DNA of 64,000 bases from Methylobacterium sp. AMS5 (lineage in GTDB: Bacteria; Pseudomonadota; Alphaproteobacteria; Rhizobiales; Beijerinckiaceae), in the NCBI RefSeq assembly GCF_001542815.1, contig NZ_CP006992.1:1036001-1100000 (forward strand), given 5' to 3'. The translations under genes and the position numbers were made by a program. The notes under the pieces were generated by a model. It did no database searches, was not told the origin of the DNA, and saw nothing but the letters and a program-made list of their open reading frames with translations. Position 1 is the first letter of the stretch; every line of letters starts with the position of its first letter. Of this stretch, positions 1 to 7,848 are shown piece after piece.

Positions 1-580
1 GCTGATGCAGCACCGCCCACAGGGCGTAGCCCGGCTGATCGGGCGCGAGCACGAGGCCGTCGAGCGCGTTGTGCCCCAGCATGATCGCCAGGCCTACGCC
101 GATCAGCGCCGGACGCGGCAGCCAGAGCAGTGCGGCGAGCGCCATCATGCTGAGCCCGATCGCCCAGATCACCTGCAGGTAGAGGATCGGCGGTAGGAGG
201 GCACGGGTCCAGGCCAGGTTGACCAGGGTCGCTTCGAGGGCGACCAGGAAGAGTCCGCGCTTGATGAGGAAGGCGGAGGCCGCGGCGCGGCTGGCGTGCT
301 TCTGCCCGTAGAGGCTCGCCGAGAGCCCCGTCAGCAGCAGGAAGACCGGGGCGCAGACATGCGAGGCGGCCCGCGTCAGGAACAGGCCGGGTGGGGTTGC
401 CGCGAGGTTCACCGGGTCGCTCACCTGGGCGTGCAGGTAGAAGAACTCCCGCACGTGATCGACCAGCATCAGCAGCATCACGAGCCCGCGCAGGGCATCG
501 ATGGCGCCGATGCGGGTGCGTGGCGCGCCCCCCGCCCCGATGGGAGCCGGGCCGGGGGCCGCCGCCTGGCGAGCCCTCAT
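1..580 (-). CDS. DUF1624 membrane acyltransferase-like protein (C-terminus outside window)
   Basis: The reading frame starts at an ATG at 580-578 and stays open to the window edge, so only about the first 193 residues are seen. After a Pro/Ala-rich start it reads RIGAIDALRGLVMLLMLVDH, the first-helix signature of DUF1624 (heparan-alpha-glucosaminide N-acetyltransferase-like) membrane proteins. Further hydrophobic helices follow, including APVFLLLTGLSASLY. The family is thought to move acyl groups across or at the inner membrane; the substrate here is unknown. The ATG shares one base with the TGA of the TonB receptor upstream (TGATG), so the two are translationally coupled and probably under the same cobalamin riboswitch. 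Family assignment is fairly sure; role is inference. Confidence 0.8.
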   Translation of the reverse strand, partial: MRARQAAAPGPAPIGAGGAPRTRIGAIDALRGLVMLLMLVDHVREFFYLHAQVSDPVNLAATPPGLFLTRAASHVCAPVFLLLTGLSASLYGQKHASRAAASAFLIKRGLFLVALEATLVNLAWTRALLPPILYLQVIWAIGLSMMALAALLWLPRPALIGVGLAIMLGHNALDGLVLAPDQPGYALWAVLHQ

Positions 581-2778
581 CAGAACCGCACCGTCATCGT
601 TCCGGTGAAGCGGCGGGGCGCACCGGGATAGACCCGGAAGCGGTTGAGGGAGCTCTCGTAATACTCGGTGTCGAACACGTTCTCGATGTTCAGCCCGAAG
701 CGGAAGTTCTCGTAGCGGTAATAGGCGAGCGCATCGACCGCGATGTAGGCTGGCAGGGAGAAGCTGTTGACCGCATCCGCCGCCCGCTCGCCGACGCCGC
801 GCACGCCGCCGCCGAGCCCGAGCCCCTTCCACGGGCCGGCCTGCACCTCGTGGACGGCGAGCAGGCTGCCGGAATGGCGCGGCACGTTGATGAGCGGCGT
901 GCCGGCCGGCAAGGTCGGATCTTCGGTGACCACGGCCTCTGCGTAGACGTAGCCCGCCAGCAACTTGATCTCCGGCGTGATCTGGCCGGCGGCGGTCAGC
1001 TCGAAGCCCTGGCTGCGCACCCCGCCGACCGCCACGGAGAAGCCGCTGCCGTTGGCCTCCGGCGTCAGCACGTTCTGCCGGTCGATCCGGAAGGCGGTGC
1101 CGGTCAGCGCCAGCGCGCCGCCGTAGAGGTCGAGCTTGGCTCCGACCTCGTAGCCGATGCCGGTCTCCGGCGCGAACGGCCCGGAGGCGGCGACGGCGGC
1201 GGCATCGGGACCGATATTGGGGCGGAAACTCGTGCCGACATTGGCGTAGAGGGAGAGTTCGGGCAGCGGTTGGTAGACGAGGCCGGCGCGGGGCGTCGCG
1301 GCAAAGTAGGTCTGATCGACCTGGGACCGCGGGATACGCTCGCGGAACGACTGTTCGAAGAAGTCGAAGCGCACGCCGAGCAGCGCCTTCCATTCGGGGG
1401 TGAGGCTGATCTGGTCCTGCGCGTAGAGGGCGGTGTTGGTGATCCGCTCGAGGTTGTTGCGCGGGATGGTGATCGGCGGCAGCGGCTGGCCGTAGCGCGG
1501 ATCGTAGATGTCGATCGCGTAGGGGCTCGTGCGGAAGTTCGAACGCAGATAGAGCACACGGCTATCGGTGCTCTCGCGCTCGAAGCCCAGCAGCATCGTG
1601 TGACCGATGCCGGCGGTGTCGAAGCGCCCGACCACCTCCGCTTGGCCGATCGCCGTGTCCCAGCGGTAATCGCGCACGTTGCGATCGCGCGAGACGGTGC
1701 GGTTGTCGGCGGCGATGGCGCGGATCTCGGCGGATTCGCCCTCCAGCGTGCCGGTGTTGAAGTGGGTGGCCAGCCGCATCTGCCAATCGGCGTTGAAGCG
1801 GTGATCGATGCGGACCTGCATCGTGTTGTTGGTCTGATAGGTGCTCTGGCCCGGTTCGCCGAGGAAGCGCGAGATCGGCAAGAGCCCGAGCCGCCCGTTG
1901 ATGGCGATGACGCCGCGGTCGAAGACGATGCGGTTGCGCAGGAACTCCGTCTCGACGGTGATGCACGTGTCCGGCGTGATCTGCCAGCTCAGAACGGGCG
2001 CCACGAGCAGCCGGTCGCTGTCCACGAAATCGCGAAAACTGCCCTGGCGGCCGGCGGCGAGATTGAAGCGGTAGGCGAGCGTGCCCTCCTCGTTGAGCGC
2101 GCCACCGGTATCGACCGTACCGCGGAACTGCCCGAACGAGTCCCACAGCCCGCCCATCTCGACGAAGCGCTCGGCGGTCGGCTGCTTGGTGATGATGTTG
2201 ACGAGCCCGCCCGGATCGCTGCGCCCGAACAGCCCGCCGCCGGGGCCTTTGAGCACCTCGACGCGCTCGACGTTCTGGGCGTCGGGCGGGGGCGGCGTGC
2301 CGCGGTTCAAGGGAAAGCCGTTCTTGTAGATCTCGGACGTGGTCACGCCGCGGATGGCATAGCTGAACACCGACAGGCCGCCGAAATTGTTCTGCTGCGC
2401 CACGCCCGGCGTGTAGTTGAAGACGCGATCGACGCGGGTGGCGGCGAGATCCGTGATGACCTCGCGCGGCGCCACGGTGACGATCTGGGGCACGTCGCGC
2501 TGGGGCGTGTCGGTCTTGGTGCTGCTCACCGCGCGGTCGGCGCGGTAGCCCGGCGTCGGCCCGATCAGGCCGATCGTGCCGACGGCGCTGGTCCGGCCGT
2601 CCGATGCGCCATTGCCGACGCCGCGGCCGTCGCCCTCGACCGCCAGTTCCTCGAGGGTGACCGATTCCTGCGCCCGCGCCTCCGGGCCGTGCAGGCCGGC
2701 GCAGAGCAGCGCGGCGAGCATCCAAGGCGGGCGCCGGATCGAGACGTCGATGGCGTTCAGGCTCGTCCGAACTGTCAC
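580..2778 (-). CDS. TonB-dependent siderophore-type outer-membrane receptor
   Basis: About 732 residues. An N-terminal signal (hydrophobic LAALLCAGLHGPEARAQ) is followed by a plug domain (TKTDTPQRDVPQIVTVAPRE, then VERVEVLKGPGGGLFGRSDPGG, VNIITKQP) and a beta-barrel ending in an aromatic strand (RRFTGTMTVRF). This layout is that of ferric-siderophore receptors of the FhuE/FoxA/FpvA type, which import chelates with energy from TonB-ExbBD. The start is uncertain: GTG at 2778 gives a charged n-region before the hydrophobic core, while ATG at 2721 would leave too short a signal. A cobalamin riboswitch lies about 120 bases upstream, so the natural ligand may be a corrinoid or a cobalt chelate rather than iron. 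The downstream DUF1624 gene overlaps the stop codon. Family sure; substrate inferred. Confidence 0.88.
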   Translation of the reverse strand: MTVRTSLNAIDVSIRRPPWMLAALLCAGLHGPEARAQESVTLEELAVEGDGRGVGNGASDGRTSAVGTIGLIGPTPGYRADRAVSSTKTDTPQRDVPQIVTVAPREVITDLAATRVDRVFNYTPGVAQQNNFGGLSVFSYAIRGVTTSEIYKNGFPLNRGTPPPPDAQNVERVEVLKGPGGGLFGRSDPGGLVNIITKQPTAERFVEMGGLWDSFGQFRGTVDTGGALNEEGTLAYRFNLAAGRQGSFRDFVDSDRLLVAPVLSWQITPDTCITVETEFLRNRIVFDRGVIAINGRLGLLPISRFLGEPGQSTYQTNNTMQVRIDHRFNADWQMRLATHFNTGTLEGESAEIRAIAADNRTVSRDRNVRDYRWDTAIGQAEVVGRFDTAGIGHTMLLGFERESTDSRVLYLRSNFRTSPYAIDIYDPRYGQPLPPITIPRNNLERITNTALYAQDQISLTPEWKALLGVRFDFFEQSFRERIPRSQVDQTYFAATPRAGLVYQPLPELSLYANVGTSFRPNIGPDAAAVAASGPFAPETGIGYEVGAKLDLYGGALALTGTAFRIDRQNVLTPEANGSGFSVAVGGVRSQGFELTAAGQITPEIKLLAGYVYAEAVVTEDPTLPAGTPLINVPRHSGSLLAVHEVQAGPWKGLGLGGGVRGVGERAADAVNSFSLPAYIAVDALAYYRYENFRFGLNIENVFDTEYYESSLNRFRVYPGAPRRFTGTMTVRF

Positions 2779-2897
2779 AAGGCGCGCTCTGGCTGTTCGG
2801 ACGCGGGGCCCGAGCGGGTGCCCCGCCGGGAGCGCAGGGGAACGCTCTCGCCGATCAGGCACGCCGCCGGAGCACCCCGCCCGGGGGACATCGTCGC

Positions 2898-3080
2898 GCC
2901 AAGGCAGGTCTCCTGGCTCACGGGTCAGCGCCCCCGTTCCGGCCTTCCCGGTGCAGGGCACCAGTGACCTTCGACGACGGAGGCTCGCCGCTTACAGTTG
3001 CGGGGGCAGCTTCGGCCTCGCCCGGACGGGCTTACCGAATTCCCTCTTAGCCCTCGGACATGCATCCGGGGAACCTTGGC
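2898..3080 (-). promoter_or_regulatory. Cobalamin (adenosylcobalamin-type) riboswitch
   Basis: Read on the minus strand, the segment holds the conserved blocks of the cobalamin aptamer in order: GCTGCCCCCGCAACTGTAAG (complement of 2993-3012), the B12-box-like GTCACTGGTGCCC (about 2956-2968), GGGAAGGCC, and the terminal GTGAGCCAGGAGACCTGCC (complement of 2903-2921). It lies directly upstream of the TonB receptor. Such riboswitches shut down translation or transcription of the downstream genes when cobalamin is plentiful. The exact ends are approximate. Confidence 0.93.
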
Positions 3081-3130
3081 CGCAGCAACTTCGCTGCGAT
3101 GCGGCGCAGGGTCAACATGCCAACGAATGA

Positions 3131-3148
3131 AATGTAACAACATTACAC
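3131..3148. promoter_or_regulatory. Zur-like palindrome upstream of the riboswitch
   Basis: The plus strand reads AATGTAACAACATTAC, with a perfect inverted repeat TGTAA-CAACA-TTACA at 3133-3147. It sits in a short AT-rich patch where the promoter of the riboswitch transcript would be. The half-sites AATGT/ACATT resemble Fur-family Zur boxes (AATGTTATAACATT). The palindrome is seen; the regulator is inference. Confidence 0.4.
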
Positions 3149-3454
3149 AGCCTGTGGCTCGCAGAGCACAAGGCTCGGCGACGCTCGCCATGACTGCACA
3201 CCGCGCCCGTCCGGGGTGGGGGAAAGGCCGCGCCTCGTGGCGCGGCGCAGCCGTCGAGAAACAGCATCGAACGTTTTTCAAAGGACGTGACCGAGCTTTA
3301 GGCAAGATTAACCAAGATCCCGTTGAATGACGAAGGCTTAAGGTTGATCCTTCCCTAATCGGCGAAGCCATCTCGTTTTGTCATTCTGGCACAGATAGGC
3401 CGGGGATGACGGCGGGAGGCCGTGTGGGATCCGCGTTGTCGAGTACCGCCCGCA

Positions 3455-4627
3455 ATGGACATCGCCGAGCTCGTCCAGAGTCGCTCCGCCCGGCCCGTCA
3501 TCCGCCGTCGGCGCCGCCCGCCTGTCGCGGCACTCGCGCTGACCGCCCTCGGCGGTCTCGCGGTCGCCGGGATGCTGCAACCGCAGAATCGTGCCGCGCC
3601 CGCCCCCGTGGAAACCGCGCAGGTCTCGGGCGAGGCCGAAGGACCGGAGACCGTGCAGGCCGCGCCCGGCGCGTTGGCCTGGATGCTCGACCCCACCCCC
3701 GTTCTCGACACCGCGCCCCGCGGCTTCGTCCCCCGGACCCCGCAGGTGTCCGCCTTCCGGGCGCCGCCCGTGGCGGAGCCTGCCCCATCGGAGCCGGTCA
3801 CGACCCTGGCCGCCCTCCCCGCGGATCAGGCCGCCGACACCGCGCCCACCGTCACGCCGCGCCCGGCTGTGCCGACGGCCCGCCTCGCCCTTACGGTGCC
3901 GCTGCCGGTGCGGCGGCCCAACGAATTCCGCTACGAGCCGCGCATGCAGACCGCCCGGGCGGCGACGCCCCGGATCGCCACCGCATCCACGGCGCGCGCC
4001 TCCGCCGAGCCGACCCGCAGCGTGTTCAGCGCCGCGGTCACCGACAACCGCAACTTCCTCGAGAAGATGTTCGATCTGCCGGGCTCTGCCGCGCCGTCCT
4101 CGGACAGGGCGATGGCCTATGCCGGGCTCGACAGCGGGGCGGTCGATTCGGCCGCGCGGCGCCGCGTCGTGCCGGGCCCGGTCTCCGAGCCGGGGGTCGC
4201 CGTCTACGACATCAGCGCCGCCACCGTCACGCTGCCGAGCGGCGAGGTGCTGGAGGCGCATTCCGGCCTCGGCGTCGCCCAGGACAACCCGGACCACGTC
4301 CATGTCCGGATGCGCGGCGCCACCCCGCCCGGAGTCTACGACCTGCGGGAGCGCGAGGCGCTGTTCCACGGGGTGCGGGCGATCCGCCTCAACCCGGTCG
4401 GCGGCTCGGCCGCCATCCACGGGCGCGACGGCATCCTCGCCCACACCTACATGCTGGGCCCGAGCGGTGCCTCGAACGGCTGCGTCGTGTTCCGGAACTA
4501 CACCCGCTTCCTTCAGGCCTATCTGAGCGGCCAAGTCCGGCGTCTCGTCGTGGTGCCCGGTACCGCCCCCGGAATCTTCGCCAGCCGGCGCAACGCCACG
4601 CCGCGCCGCTCGGCCTCGGCGGATTAA
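3455..4627 (+). CDS. DUF2778 (Tlde1-like) domain protein with N-terminal membrane anchor
   Basis: About 390 residues. A basic stretch (RPVIRRRRRPP) and one hydrophobic segment (VAALALTALGGLAVAGML) form an N-terminal anchor. A long Pro/Ala-rich linker follows, then a C-terminal domain (last ~150 residues) with GVAVYDISAATVTLPSGEVLEAHSG, AAIHGRDGILAHTYML and SNGCVVF. That domain matches DUF2778, which is related to L,D-transpeptidases: the conserved His of the IHG segment and the Cys of SNGC fit the catalytic pair. It probably acts on peptidoglycan in the periplasm. A GTG at 3422 is an alternative start, but its purine-rich stretch is only two bases away. No partner gene is evident. Domain call is good; activity is inferred. 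Confidence 0.75.
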   Translation: MDIAELVQSRSARPVIRRRRRPPVAALALTALGGLAVAGMLQPQNRAAPAPVETAQVSGEAEGPETVQAAPGALAWMLDPTPVLDTAPRGFVPRTPQVSAFRAPPVAEPAPSEPVTTLAALPADQAADTAPTVTPRPAVPTARLALTVPLPVRRPNEFRYEPRMQTARAATPRIATASTARASAEPTRSVFSAAVTDNRNFLEKMFDLPGSAAPSSDRAMAYAGLDSGAVDSAARRRVVPGPVSEPGVAVYDISAATVTLPSGEVLEAHSGLGVAQDNPDHVHVRMRGATPPGVYDLREREALFHGVRAIRLNPVGGSAAIHGRDGILAHTYMLGPSGASNGCVVFRNYTRFLQAYLSGQVRRLVVVPGTAPGIFASRRNATPRRSASAD

Positions 4628-4634
4628 CGGGTTT

Positions 4635-4728
4635 CCAAAGGGATCATCCCTTTGGCGGGGCATCGGGGCGGCGCCCCGATCTCTTTCCAGGGCTCTGCCC
4701 TGGACCCGCGAAAGGACTTGTCCTTTCG
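4635..4728. repeat. Palindromic intergenic element of four adjacent hairpins
   Basis: Four near-perfect inverted repeats lie end to end. They are 4635-4655 (10-bp arms, 1-base centre), 4662-4680 (9-bp arms, 1-base centre), 4687-4703 (7-bp arms, TCT loop) and 4709-4728 (9-bp arms, 2-base loop). The element fills the gap between the convergent DUF2778 and SnoaL-like genes and could also end transcription from both sides. Confidence 0.85.
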
Positions 4729-4746
4729 AAACCTGCTTTGGGCCCG

Positions 4747-5115
4747 TCAGGACTTGGCGACGGGCTTGAGCTTGAGTTGGTCGATGGCCCAGCGCCACGT
4801 CCCGTCCGATTGCCGGCGGGCCGACTCGACCGAGAGTCCGCCGTTCGGCAGCCGCGCGAAGGTGAGCGCGAGGTCGCCGTTGCGGATCGCCGGCAGGGTC
4901 TCGGGTTCGGGGAAGTCCGATTTGCGCGCGAGCAGATCCGTGTAGAAGCGGCGGATCTCGTCGTGGCCGGTCGCCACGATATCGCCTGCGGCCACCACGG
5001 CCTGCGGCTCGTACAGGGCAACCAGCCCCTCGGCATCGCCGGCATTGGCCCGTTCGTGGAAGAGCCGGGCCAGATCCTCCGGCTCGCGTGCCACATCCCG
5101 CTGCGTCTCGCTCAT
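4747..5115 (-). CDS. SnoaL-like / NTF2-fold protein
   Basis: 122 residues with the pattern of small NTF2-fold proteins: an N-terminal helix with FHERANAGDAEGLVALYEPQAVV, then ATGHDEIRRFYTDLLARK and a C-terminal strand region ending DGTWRWAIDQLKLKPV. Members include ketosteroid-isomerase-like enzymes and proteins of unknown substrate, usually annotated as SnoaL-like or DUF4440-like. No catalytic residue can be assigned with confidence. The ATG at 5115 has a good ribosome-binding site (AGGGAGGA about 6 bases away). The gene lies 32 bases after the OsmC-family gene on the same strand, so they are probably one operon. Confidence 0.75.
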   Translation of the reverse strand: MSETQRDVAREPEDLARLFHERANAGDAEGLVALYEPQAVVAAGDIVATGHDEIRRFYTDLLARKSDFPEPETLPAIRNGDLALTFARLPNGGLSVESARRQSDGTWRWAIDQLKLKPVAKS

Positions 5116-5147
5116 CGCTCGTTCCTCCCTGTCTGTTTCAAGCCTGT

Positions 5148-5591
5148 CTATTTCAGACGGTTGCCCTGACCGTCCCGCACCGCGACCGCCACCGGAACGC
5201 CAGCCTTGACGCTCTCGGACACGGTGCAGAACTGCTCGAACTGAGCGAGCACCCGGTCGAGCCGGTCCATCGATTCGGCGGGCGCGCCGAGCGCGATATC
5301 AACCTCGATCCCGACGAGGCGCAGGCGGCCTTCCGCGTTGCGGGCCACGCGCCCGATCGCCTCGGCGCTCACGCCCCCGCCCTCCTGCCGGTACTTGCCG
5401 AGCGCGAAGGCGAGGCTCGCGCACAGACAGTTGCTCACGGCCGCAATCAGCACCTGCTCCGGCGAGGGCCCGGTGCCGCCACCGATCGGCTCCGGCTCGT
5501 CCGTCAGCAGCGGCACGAAGCTCTCGCCGAAATCGATCCGGAACGCATAGGCTTCGATCTGCCGGATCCGAATGCTGTGTTTGTCCGACAT
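5148..5591 (-). CDS. OsmC family peroxiredoxin-like protein
   Basis: 147 residues. The middle part GGTGPSPEQVLIAAVSNCLCASLAFALGKY carries the conserved first cysteine region of OsmC/Ohr proteins, and EQFCTVSESVKAGVPV holds the second conserved cysteine. These two cysteines reduce organic hydroperoxides in the cytoplasm in characterised members. The general OsmC/YhfA branch fits better than Ohr, because the typical Ohr N-terminus is absent. The ATG follows GAGGAGG at about 6 bases. Downstream is the SnoaL-like gene. Family call is strong; the physiological substrate is not visible. Confidence 0.85.
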   Translation of the reverse strand: MSDKHSIRIRQIEAYAFRIDFGESFVPLLTDEPEPIGGGTGPSPEQVLIAAVSNCLCASLAFALGKYRQEGGGVSAEAIGRVARNAEGRLRLVGIEVDIALGAPAESMDRLDRVLAQFEQFCTVSESVKAGVPVAVAVRDGQGNRLK

Positions 5592-5831
5592 CGTGACCTC
5601 CTCGCCTTCCTATCAACCCGCCGCTGCGCGATCTCGTTCGAGTCCGGCCGGGCGATCGCTCGAACGCGATCCCCCCGGTTTTTGGCTGGCCTCAATCGCC
5701 GGGGCCCGCCGCCGCGGACCGTGTCGGTTCCTTGCCCGGCTCCCCGGGCTTTCACGCCGCCAAGCCGCTCAAGCGGGTTCGCGCAATGCCCCTGGCCAGT
5801 CCGCACTGTGCCTTGACCTGCCATTCGCATC

Positions 5832-5848
5832 TGGTATACCAGATGCCA
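5832..5848. promoter_or_regulatory. Oxalate-regulon operator 1 (upstream of PAS-frc1)
   Basis: The sequence is TGGTAT-ACCAG-ATGCCA. It overlaps a perfect 20-bp palindrome at 5827-5846. It is one of six copies of the WGGYAT-N5-ATRCCA inverted repeat confined to the oxalate island, and is proposed as a binding site of the GntR regulator encoded at 20161-20913. Confidence 0.7.
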
Positions 5849-5923
5849 ATGACGAGCCACCGGAAAGAGTGATCTCGACCCGGAAGGCCCGAGACCCGGG
5901 AAGCCAAGGAGGCAACGCCTGCC

Positions 5924-5989
5924 ATGACCGAACGCGGCATCCTCGACAGACATCGCATCTCTCCGCTCACAGCGCGGCCTCAGGGCTAG
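5924..5989 (+). CDS. Possible 21-residue leader peptide
   Basis: A short frame, MTERGILDRHRISPLTARPQG, begins with ATG at 5924 and ends with TAG at 5987. It is preceded by the strong ribosome-binding site AAGGAGG at 5906-5912 (11-base gap). It lies between operator 1 and the PAS gene and ends 24 bases before it. It could be a leader peptide or simply position ribosomes on the transcript. No homologue is recognised; only the ribosome-binding site and position support it. Confidence 0.35.
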   Translation: MTERGILDRHRISPLTARPQG

Positions 5990-6013
5990 CCGGCGGCGGA
6001 AGGGGGGCAACGG

Positions 6014-6463
6014 ATGGCCCAATCGCAGACCTTCGACACGTCCGGGCTCGTCGCGGCGATCGGTGACGCGGTGGTGATCTCCGACGCGGACGGACGGATC
6101 GTCATCTGGAATCCGGCCGCCGAGCGGATCTTCGGCTACTCGGAAGCCGAGGCGCTTGGGCAGAGCCTCGACCTCATCACCCCGGAGCGTCACCGCCGCC
6201 GCCACTGGGATGGCTACGCCAAGACGATGCGCACGGGCGAGACCCGCTACGGCACGTCGCTGCTCAAGGTTCCGGCCCTGCACAAGGGTGGCCGGGCCCT
6301 GTCCATCGCCTTCACCGTCGCGCTGCTGCACGGCGCGGAGGGCGAAGTCACCGGCATCGCCGCGGTCATCCGCGACGAGACCGAGCGCTTTCAGGAAGAG
6401 CGCTCCCTGCGCCGCCGCGTGGCGGAGCTGGAAGAGGCTTTGGGCACCCTCGTCTGCGCCTGA
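6014..6463 (+). CDS. Stand-alone PAS domain protein
   Basis: 149 residues made almost entirely of one PAS domain: AIGDAVVISDADGRIVIWNPAAERIFGYSEAEALGQSL at the N-terminus and a PAC-like end (GEVTGIAAVIRDETERFQEERSLRRRVAELEEAL). The last part is probably a coiled coil. There is no kinase, cyclase or DNA-binding output domain, so it would have to signal by protein contact. The ATG follows a GGAAGGGGGG run. It sits between oxalate operator 1 and the formyl-CoA transferase gene (102 bases downstream), suggesting that it senses a ligand or redox state linked to oxalate use. The PAS call is sure; the role is inference. Confidence 0.85.
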   Translation: MAQSQTFDTSGLVAAIGDAVVISDADGRIVIWNPAAERIFGYSEAEALGQSLDLITPERHRRRHWDGYAKTMRTGETRYGTSLLKVPALHKGGRALSIAFTVALLHGAEGEVTGIAAVIRDETERFQEERSLRRRVAELEEALGTLVCA

Positions 6464-6487
6464 GGCGGGGCGCCCGAGCCATTCAGC

Positions 6488-6508
6488 AATATTACCGACC
6501 GTAATATT
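6488..6508. promoter_or_regulatory. AT-rich inverted repeat before frc1
   Basis: AATATTAC (6488-6495) and GTAATATT (6501-6508) form a perfect 8-bp inverted repeat around CGACC, followed by TTTT. It lies in an AT-rich patch between the PAS gene and frc1. It could be an operator, an attenuator hairpin or part of a second promoter. It is unrelated in sequence to the TGGTAT operators. Confidence 0.45.
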
Positions 6509-6565
6509 TTTCGATTTTCCAACAACGACGACCCACAACGAAGTCGAAATAGGGAGAAGACTGAG

Positions 6566-7816
6566 ATGACCCAGCCGCTCGACGGGATCAAAATCATCGA
6601 TTTCACCCACGTCCAGGCGGGTCCCGCCTGCACCCAGCTCCTCGCGTGGTTCGGGGCGGATGTGATCAAGGTCGAGCGTCCGGGCTCGGGCGACGTGACG
6701 CGCAACCAGCTTCGCCACGTCGAGGACGCGGATGCGCTCTACTTCACGATGCTCAACTCCAACAAGCGTTCGCTGACGCTGGACACCAAGAACCCGCAGG
6801 GCAAGGAAGTCCTGGAAAAGCTGATCCAGGAATCCGACGTGATGGTCGAGAATTTCGGCCCCGGCGCGCTCGATCGCATGGGCTTCACCTGGGCCCGCAT
6901 CCAGGAGCTCAACCCAGGCATGATCCTCGCCTCGGTGAAGGGCTTCTCCGACGGACACCACTACGAGGATCTGAAGGTCTACGAGAACGTGGCCCAGTGC
7001 GCCGGCGGTGCGGCCTCGACCACCGGCTTCTGGGACGGCCCGCCGACCGTGTCGGCCGCCGCGCTCGGCGACTCGAACACCGGCATGCATCTCGCCATCG
7101 GCATCCTCACGGCGCTTCACCAGAAGACCAAGACCGGCAAGGGCCAGAAGGTCGCCGTGTCGATGCAGGATTCGGTGATCAACCTCTGCCGGGTGAAGCT
7201 GCGCGACCAGCAGCGCCTCGATGCCATCGGCTACCTCGAAGAATACCCGCAATACCCGCACGGCGAGTTCTCGGACGTGGTGCCGCGTGGCGGCAACGCG
7301 GGCGGCGGCGGCCAGCCGGGCTGGGTGCTCAAGTGCAAGGGCTGGCAGACGGACCCGAACGCCTACATCTACTTCACGATCCAGGGCCATGCCTGGGCCC
7401 CGATCTGCAAGGCGCTCGGCCGCGAGGAATGGATCGACGATCCGGCCTACAACACCGCCCGCGCTCGCCAGGACAAGATCTTCGAGATCTTCGCCATCAT
7501 CGAGGATTGGCTGGCCGACAAGACCAAGTTCGAGGCCGTCGATATCCTGCGCAAGTTCGACATCCCGTGCTCGCCGGTGCTGTCGATGAAGGAGATCGCC
7601 GCCGATCCGTCGCTGCGCGCGAGCGGCACCATCGTCGAGGTGCCGCACCCCAAGCTCGGCTCGTATCTGACCGTCGGCTCCCCGATCAAGTTCTCGGACC
7701 TGAAGGTCGACATCAAGGCTTCGCCGCTTCTGGGCGAGCACACCGACGAGGTCCTCGCGGGCCTCGGCTACTCGCCCGAGCAGATCGCCGCGATGCACGA
7801 GTCGCGCGCGGTCTGA
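6566..7816 (+). CDS. frc: Formyl-CoA:oxalate CoA-transferase (paralogue 1)
   Basis: 416 residues; a class III CoA-transferase that swaps CoA from formyl-CoA to oxalate, giving oxalyl-CoA and formate in the cytoplasm. The sequence keeps the numbering of the Oxalobacter enzyme: Gln17 (HVQAGP), the catalytic Asp169 (ALGDSNTG) and a glycine loop GGGGQ at 246-250. Residue 48 is Gln, as in the E. coli homologue YfdW, where Oxalobacter Frc has Trp. The gene follows the PAS gene and is read from the operator-1 side. A good ribosome-binding site (AGGGAGAAG) precedes the ATG. A strong hairpin lies just after the stop. Product assignment is sure. Confidence 0.96.
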   Translation: MTQPLDGIKIIDFTHVQAGPACTQLLAWFGADVIKVERPGSGDVTRNQLRHVEDADALYFTMLNSNKRSLTLDTKNPQGKEVLEKLIQESDVMVENFGPGALDRMGFTWARIQELNPGMILASVKGFSDGHHYEDLKVYENVAQCAGGAASTTGFWDGPPTVSAAALGDSNTGMHLAIGILTALHQKTKTGKGQKVAVSMQDSVINLCRVKLRDQQRLDAIGYLEEYPQYPHGEFSDVVPRGGNAGGGGQPGWVLKCKGWQTDPNAYIYFTIQGHAWAPICKALGREEWIDDPAYNTARARQDKIFEIFAIIEDWLADKTKFEAVDILRKFDIPCSPVLSMKEIAADPSLRASGTIVEVPHPKLGSYLTVGSPIKFSDLKVDIKASPLLGEHTDEVLAGLGYSPEQIAAMHESRAV

Positions 7817-7824
7817 GGGGAAGC

Positions 7825-7848
7825 GGCAGCGCGGGTCTCCGCGCTGCC
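7825..7848 (+). terminator. Hairpin after frc1
   Basis: GGCAGCGCGG (7825-7834) pairs perfectly with CCGCGCTGCC (7839-7848) around a 4-base loop, nine bases after the frc1 stop codon. There is no T-run, so it may act as a terminator or as an RNA-stabilising end. Confidence 0.6.

Noticed and set aside
391..2967. Long open plus-strand frame (858 codons) opposite the TonB receptor
   Set aside because: It is the antisense frame of a GC-rich gene, with Arg/Asp/Val-biased low-complexity composition and no motif; the minus strand has a full receptor.
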